Source: an uncultured Oscillospiraceae bacterium
Lineage (GTDB): Bacteria; Bacillota; Clostridia; Oscillospirales; Oscillospiraceae
Direction of reading: 5' to 3'
Assembly (NCBI GenBank): GCA_934670025.1
Contig: CAKUOS010000016.1
Coordinates: 1-39,158, forward strand
Length of the DNA stretch: 39,158 nucleotides
In this document: positions 35,305 to 39,158 of the stretch, piece by piece
Layout: every line of letters begins with the position of its first letter
Numbering within the stretch: the stretch's first letter is position 1
Notes under the pieces: generated by a model
Databases searched by the model: none
What the model saw: the letters and a program-made list of their open reading frames with translations, nothing else
Told to the model about the DNA's origin: nothing
Made by a program: the position numbers and the translations under genes

Positions 35305-37455
35305 ATGGAGCTGCTGGAAGGGCTGAACGCGGCGCAGCGCGAGGCCGTGCTGACGACCGAGGGCTTTGTGCGCGTGATCGCGGGCGCAGGCTCCGGTAAG
35401 ACGCGGGCGCTGACGCGCAGATTCGCATATCTCGTGACGGAGCTTGGCATTCTGCCCGAGCATCTTCTGTGCGTGACGTTCACGAACAAGGCCGCGAACG
35501 AGATGCGCCGCCGCATCCACGATCTGACCGGCGACGAGGACACCGGCTATATCAACACCTTTCACGGCTTCTGCGTGTCCGTTTTACAGGAGGACAGCCA
35601 CGCCGTCGGATATCCGAAGAGCTTTCTCGTGCTCGACAACAGCGACATCGACGCCATGCTCCGGATCATCTACGAAGAGCGCGGGCTGACGCTGCGCGAC
35701 ATGACATTTTCCCACGCACGGGATATGATCGAGATCCTGAAATTAAAGGAGCGGCCCGATTATTACGAGGATATGCTCGCGCTGCCGCTCGATACGCTGA
35801 AGGAAAAGTATCTGCGCGCCGAGACTGCAAAGGATATCATCTTCTACGGCTATCTGTATCAGGAAAAGAAGTGCTTCGCGCTCGATTATAACGACCTGAT
35901 CGTATTTTCGCTCCATATTTTCCGCACGCACCCCGAGATCCGCCTCAAATGGCAGGAGCGTCTGGAATACATCATGATCGACGAGTTTCAGGACATCGAT
36001 CCGCCGCAGTACGCGCTGATGCAGGTGCTGTGCGATCACCACAAAAATCTGTTCATCGTCGGCGACCCCGACCAGACCATCTACACCTGGCGCGGCGCGG
36101 ACGTGCGGTCCCTGCTGGACTTCGACAAGGTCTATCCGACGACGAAGACCATCATGATGATGGAAAACTACCGCTCGACGCCGCAGATCCTTGCCGCCTG
36201 CAACAGCCTGATCGCCAAAAACGAGACGCGCATCAAAAAGGAGCTCATCCCCACGCGCCCGGACGGCGCGCCGGTTTTATGCCATCACGCGGCCAACAGC
36301 GAACAGGAGGCGCAGTGGATCGCGGAGCAGATCCGGGCGCTGCACGCGGCCGGCACGCCCTACCGCGACATGACGATCCTGTACCGCGCGCACTATATCA
36401 CGCGCGGCGTCGAGGAGCGGCTTTTAAAGGAGAAGATCCCCTACACGATCTACAGCGGCGTGCAGTTTTTTGCGCGCGCGGAGATCAAGGACGCGCTGAG
36501 CTATCTGCGCATGATCGCCTACCGTGACGACCTCTCGTTCCTGCGCATCGCCAATGTGCCGAAGCGCAATCTCGGCGAGCGCCGCATGGCGTTTTTAAAG
36601 GATTACGCCGCGCAGAACGGCTGCTTGCTTTACGACGCGCTGCGCAGAAATCTCGACGGAGAACTGCTGCGCGGCACAAAGGGCGCGAAATTCGTCGCGC
36701 TGATCGAGCGTTTTTCCGCCGTCTACGCGCAGATGCCCGTGTCGGAGCTGCTGGCCGCCGTTCTGAATGAAAGCGGCTACGAAACGATGCTGCGCACCGA
36801 GGGCAGCCAGGTGCGGCTGGACGATCTGGCCGAGCTCAAGCAGTCGATCTACACGTATGAGACGACGTGCGGCGAGGAGTGTACGCTGGAGCACTATCTG
36901 GCGCACGTGGCGCTGTTTACGAACGCCGATCTCGACGATCCGCGCGATCAGGTGAAGCTCATGACCGTCCACAGCGCCAAGGGTCTGGAGTTCCCGTATG
37001 TATTCTTATGCGCGATGAACGAGGGCGTGTTCCCCTCGCGCAAGACGCGGACGCTGCCCGGCATGGAGGAAGAGCGCAGGCTCTGCTTCGTGGCGATGAC
37101 GCGCGCGCAGCAGGCGCTGTACCTGTCCGAGGCCGAGGGCCGCGATCTTGACGGCAGTCCGCGCTACCCGTCGCGCTTCCTGCTCGACATCGACGCGCCG
37201 CTTCTGACCTATACGCACCCGCCGCGCGAGGATCTCATCCGTCAGGCGCGGGAATACATCAGCTTTTCCAGCCGCTTTCTGGACGACGCGGCGCTGCCCG
37301 ATGCGTTCGAGCCCGGCGCGCGCGTGCGCCACGCCGTCTTCGGCGACGGGACCATCGTGTCCGTCGACGCACTGCAAAAGACCGCCGTCGTGCAGTTCGA
37401 TTCCGTGCCCACACCGCGCGCGCTGTCGCTGCGCGCGAAGCTCACGCGGCTGTGA
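35305..37455 (+). CDS. UvrD/PcrA-family DNA helicase (superfamily 1A)
   Basis: ATP-driven 3'-5' helicase used in excision repair and to clear replication blocks. The 716-residue protein has all SF1A motifs: the Q motif LNAAQREAV, Walker A AGAGSGKT (residues 26-33), and MIDEFQDIDPPQ (Walker B, about 225). GDPDQTIYTWRGA (motif III) and MENYRSTPQIL (motif IV) follow, then LMTVHSAKGLEFPYVFL (motif V) and EERRLCFVAMTRAQ (motif VI). The C-terminal FEPGARVRHAVFGDGTIVSV is the Tudor-like domain seen in PcrA that contacts RNA polymerase. The start at 35305 has AAGGAGGT six bases upstream. UvrD, PcrA and Rep cannot be told apart here, though the Tudor-like end favours PcrA. Confidence 0.95.
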   Translation: MELLEGLNAAQREAVLTTEGFVRVIAGAGSGKTRALTRRFAYLVTELGILPEHLLCVTFTNKAANEMRRRIHDLTGDEDTGYINTFHGFCVSVLQEDSHAVGYPKSFLVLDNSDIDAMLRIIYEERGLTLRDMTFSHARDMIEILKLKERPDYYEDMLALPLDTLKEKYLRAETAKDIIFYGYLYQEKKCFALDYNDLIVFSLHIFRTHPEIRLKWQERLEYIMIDEFQDIDPPQYALMQVLCDHHKNLFIVGDPDQTIYTWRGADVRSLLDFDKVYPTTKTIMMMENYRSTPQILAACNSLIAKNETRIKKELIPTRPDGAPVLCHHAANSEQEAQWIAEQIRALHAAGTPYRDMTILYRAHYITRGVEERLLKEKIPYTIYSGVQFFARAEIKDALSYLRMIAYRDDLSFLRIANVPKRNLGERRMAFLKDYAAQNGCLLYDALRRNLDGELLRGTKGAKFVALIERFSAVYAQMPVSELLAAVLNESGYETMLRTEGSQVRLDDLAELKQSIYTYETTCGEECTLEHYLAHVALFTNADLDDPRDQVKLMTVHSAKGLEFPYVFLCAMNEGVFPSRKTRTLPGMEEERRLCFVAMTRAQQALYLSEAEGRDLDGSPRYPSRFLLDIDAPLLTYTHPPREDLIRQAREYISFSSRFLDDAALPDAFEPGARVRHAVFGDGTIVSVDALQKTAVVQFDSVPTPRALSLRAKLTRL

Positions 37456-37510
37456 GCGCGCACCGGGCGCTGTATTTTTATGCATCTTCACCAAAGAATC
37501 TGCCGTGCGC

Positions 37511-37539
37511 TTGACGCAGGGATGGCGGAACGGTACAAT
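37511..37539 (+). promoter_or_regulatory. Promoter of the NhaC-family gene
   Basis: TTGACG (37511-37516) and TACAAT (37534-37539) with a 17-base spacer. Transcription would start near 37546, so the leader of about 70 bases contains the perfect palindrome at 37558-37583. Confidence 0.65.
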
Positions 37540-37557
37540 ATAACAGCTTGTGCGAAA

Positions 37558-37583
37558 ACCCCGGCCGCATATGCGGCCGGGGT
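37558..37583. repeat. Perfect 26-base palindrome in the leader of the NhaC-family gene
   Basis: Thirteen-base arms with no spacer, core CCCCGGCCGCATATGC and its complement, 31 bases before the start codon. It resembles the CCCGGCCA hairpin at 24903-24924. It could terminate helicase transcription (AAATTTATT follows), attenuate the NhaC gene, or bind a regulator. Confidence 0.7.
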
Positions 37584-37614
37584 AAATTTATTAAAATGAA
37601 GAGAGAGAAACAGC

Positions 37615-38931
37615 ATGGAAAAAAGACCTGCGCGCGCCATTGCGCTGCTGCCCATCGGGGTGTTCCTCGTTTTATATCTGGGACTTGGATCTTTATTCGA
37701 ATACGGCCTGAAGATCAAGATGGGCTTTTACAACATTCCCATCGTCGTGGCGTTTCTGGCGGCGATCCTGGTCGCGTGCCTGCAAAACAGAGCCCTGTCG
37801 TTTGACGACAAGCTCACCGTCATGGCACGCGGTGTCGGCGACAAGGATATCATGACGATGATCCTCATCTTCCTTGCCGCGGGCGTGTTCGTCGGCGTCG
37901 TCGGCCGCAGCAGCGCCGAGTCGGTGGCGTATTTCATGCTCGCGCACATCCCGGCGCGCTTCGCCGTGGCCGTTCTGTTCGTAGTCGCGTGCTTCGTCTC
38001 GACGGCCATGGGCACCTCCTGCGGCACCATCACGCTCATCGTTCCCATCGCCGTCGCCGTGGCGAAGACGTCGGGCTTCAGTCTGCCGCTGTGCATCGGC
38101 TCGGTCATGGGCGGCGCGATGTTCGGCGATAACCTGTCGTTCATCTCCGACACGACCATCGCCGCGTGCAACACGCAGGGCTGCGAAATGAAGGACAAGT
38201 TCCGCACGAACTTCCGCATTGCGCTGCCGGCGGCGCTCGTGACGCTGGCGCTGATCCTCGTGCTGTCGCTGCGGAGCAGCATCGGCGCGGTCGATATCCC
38301 GGATTACAACCTGCTCCAGACCGTCCCGTATCTGCTGGTCCTCGTCGGCGGCGTGGCCGGCATCAACGTGTTCGTCGTCCTGCTGACCGGTATTTTCTCC
38401 GGTTCTGTCATCATGCTCGCCACCGGCGCGGCGCATCCGACCGCGCTGCTGGGCAGTATGGGATCCGGTGCGTCGGGTATGTTTGAGACGATCATGGTCA
38501 CGATCCTCGTGTCCGCGATGTGCGGCCTGATCCGCGAATACGGCGGCTTCGACGCGCTGCTGGGCTTTATCAAGCGCATCTTCCACGGCAGCCGCGGCGG
38601 CCAGCTGGGCATCGGCCTGCTCGTCGGCGCGATGGACATCGCCACGGCCAACAACACCGTCGCCATCGTTATGGCCGGTCCCATTGCAAAGCAGATGAGC
38701 GGAGAATACGGCATCACGGGCAAAAAGAGCGCGTCGCTGCTTGATACGTTCTCGTGCATTTTCCAGGGGATCATCCCCTACGGCGCGCAGATGCTGCTGG
38801 CCATCTCGGCCGTGGCCGAGCTCGGCGAGACGCTCACCGCGTTCCAGATCATCCCGTACCTGTTCTATCCGTACCTGCTGCTCGTCAGCTCGCTCGTGTT
38901 CATCTTCTTCGTCCCGGAGAAGGGGAAATAA
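37615..38931 (+). CDS. NhaC-family Na+/H+ antiporter (or related amino acid/cation transporter)
   Basis: 438 residues with about eleven hydrophobic segments, the first at about 10-30. Family signatures are CFVSTAMGTSCGTITLIVPI (about residues 126-145), GSVMGGAMFGDNLSFISDTT (about 163-182) and the second-half GAMDIATANNTVAIVMAGPI. This last group resembles NhaC and the related YuiF-like transporters. It exchanges sodium for protons, or moves a sodium-coupled solute; the two cannot be separated by sequence alone. The Shine-Dalgarno site is weak (GAGAGAG). It is monocistronic with a promoter at 37511 and a terminator at 39015. Confidence 0.9.
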   Translation: MEKRPARAIALLPIGVFLVLYLGLGSLFEYGLKIKMGFYNIPIVVAFLAAILVACLQNRALSFDDKLTVMARGVGDKDIMTMILIFLAAGVFVGVVGRSSAESVAYFMLAHIPARFAVAVLFVVACFVSTAMGTSCGTITLIVPIAVAVAKTSGFSLPLCIGSVMGGAMFGDNLSFISDTTIAACNTQGCEMKDKFRTNFRIALPAALVTLALILVLSLRSSIGAVDIPDYNLLQTVPYLLVLVGGVAGINVFVVLLTGIFSGSVIMLATGAAHPTALLGSMGSGASGMFETIMVTILVSAMCGLIREYGGFDALLGFIKRIFHGSRGGQLGIGLLVGAMDIATANNTVAIVMAGPIAKQMSGEYGITGKKSASLLDTFSCIFQGIIPYGAQMLLAISAVAELGETLTAFQIIPYLFYPYLLLVSSLVFIFFVPEKGK

Positions 38932-38956
38932 GCGAAACATAAAGTACAGAATCTGT

Positions 38957-38980
38957 AGGGGCGGACGACTCTGTCCGCCC
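38957..38980. repeat. TAGGGGCGG-type inverted repeat, second copy
   Basis: GGGCGGAC (38959-38966) and GTCCGCCC (38973-38980) flank GACTCT, preceded by TAG. It shares the TAGGGGCGGA core with the copy at 24946-24977 but has a different loop and shorter arms. Confidence 0.65.
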
Positions 38981-39014
38981 GGCAGGAACCACATTCGACA
39001 CAGCAAACATACAG

Positions 39015-39042
39015 AAAGCGCTCCGCATGGAGCGCTTTTTTT
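39015..39042 (+). terminator. Terminator after the NhaC-family gene
   Basis: AAAGCGCTCC (39015-39024) and its exact complement (39029-39038) with a GCAT loop, then a run of seven T starting within the right arm. Confidence 0.9.
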
Positions 39043-39053
39043 GCATAAAAATA

Positions 39054-39082
39054 GGAACAGCAAGCGTTATGCTTGCTGTTCC
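39054..39082 (-). terminator. Terminator after the tRNA-Ser gene
   Basis: GGAACAGCAAGC (39054-39065) and its exact complement (39071-39082) with a GTTAT loop. On the minus strand it begins one base after the tRNA's CCA end and is followed by TATTTTTATG. Confidence 0.85.
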
Positions 39083-39158
39083 TGGCGCGGAAGGAGAGAT
39101 TTGAACTCTCGCGCGCTTTTTAGACGCCTACTCCCTTAGCAGGGGAGCCCCTTCGGCC
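39083..39158 (-). tRNA. tRNA-Ser(GCT), 5' end beyond the window
   Basis: The minus strand shows an anticodon loop CTGCTAA with anticodon GCT (39140-39138). A long class II variable arm (GTAGGCGTCTAAAAAGCGCGC) marks tRNA-Ser, followed by the T-arm GAGAGTTCAAATCTCTC and an acceptor end with the CCA encoded (39085-39083). The first part of the D arm and the 5' acceptor strand lie outside the window. Confidence 0.9.

Overview
The window looks like chromosomal DNA from a GC-rich, anaerobic, Gram-positive member of the Clostridia (Oscillospiraceae/Ruminococcaceae-like). The signs are strong AGGAGG-type ribosome binding sites, TTGACA/TATAAT promoters, lipoprotein-anchored sugar-binding proteins, ferredoxin and L-cysteine desulfidase-like genes, VanS/VanR-like two-component genes, and best recognisable relatives in gut Firmicutes. 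Species cannot be named from the sequence alone.

Region 1 (1-5.7 kb) is visibly less GC-rich than the rest. It holds a sugar ABC importer (binding protein plus two permeases) with its AraC-type regulator, and, directly upstream on the same strand, the C-terminal stump of a sialidase. The sialidase stump abuts a plus-strand patchwork: a DUF4143 ATPase fragment joined in frame to the tail of another gene, translationally coupled to a truncated HNH nuclease resembling PtuB of Septu/retron defence modules. The region ends at 5.74-5.85 kb in hairpins and a tRNA 3'-end-like sequence, after which the GC-rich backbone begins.

Region 2 (6-19.9 kb) is mostly housekeeping: a GNAT acetyltransferase, a zinc-ribbon/ferredoxin/cupin operon, a NifX-like protein with an L-cysteine desulfidase homologue, radC-uvrB, cardiolipin synthase, uvrA, and smpB-cyclophilin-SDR followed by the tmRNA gene ssrA.

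Region 3 (19.97-29.7 kb) is the most unusual part. A response regulator and histidine kinase are followed by an 850-residue lipoprotein (propeller-like half plus solute-binding half), two sugar-type ABC permeases, a HlyD-like adaptor with long coiled coils, and a MacB-like extracytoplasmic domain protein with only two membrane helices. All genes point the same way, with 4-base overlaps or short gaps, and there is no ABC ATPase. It looks like one regulated envelope system joining import-type and export-type parts.

Region 4 (29.8-39.2 kb) carries an RluA-family pseudouridine synthase, MATE efflux pump and uridine-kinase-like gene in one operon; a tandem PII-like protein coupled to a duplicated DUF1538 membrane protein; a UvrD/PcrA helicase; an NhaC-family antiporter; and a tRNA-Ser(GCT) running off the right edge. 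No CRISPR array, intact insertion sequence, rRNA gene or replication origin was seen.
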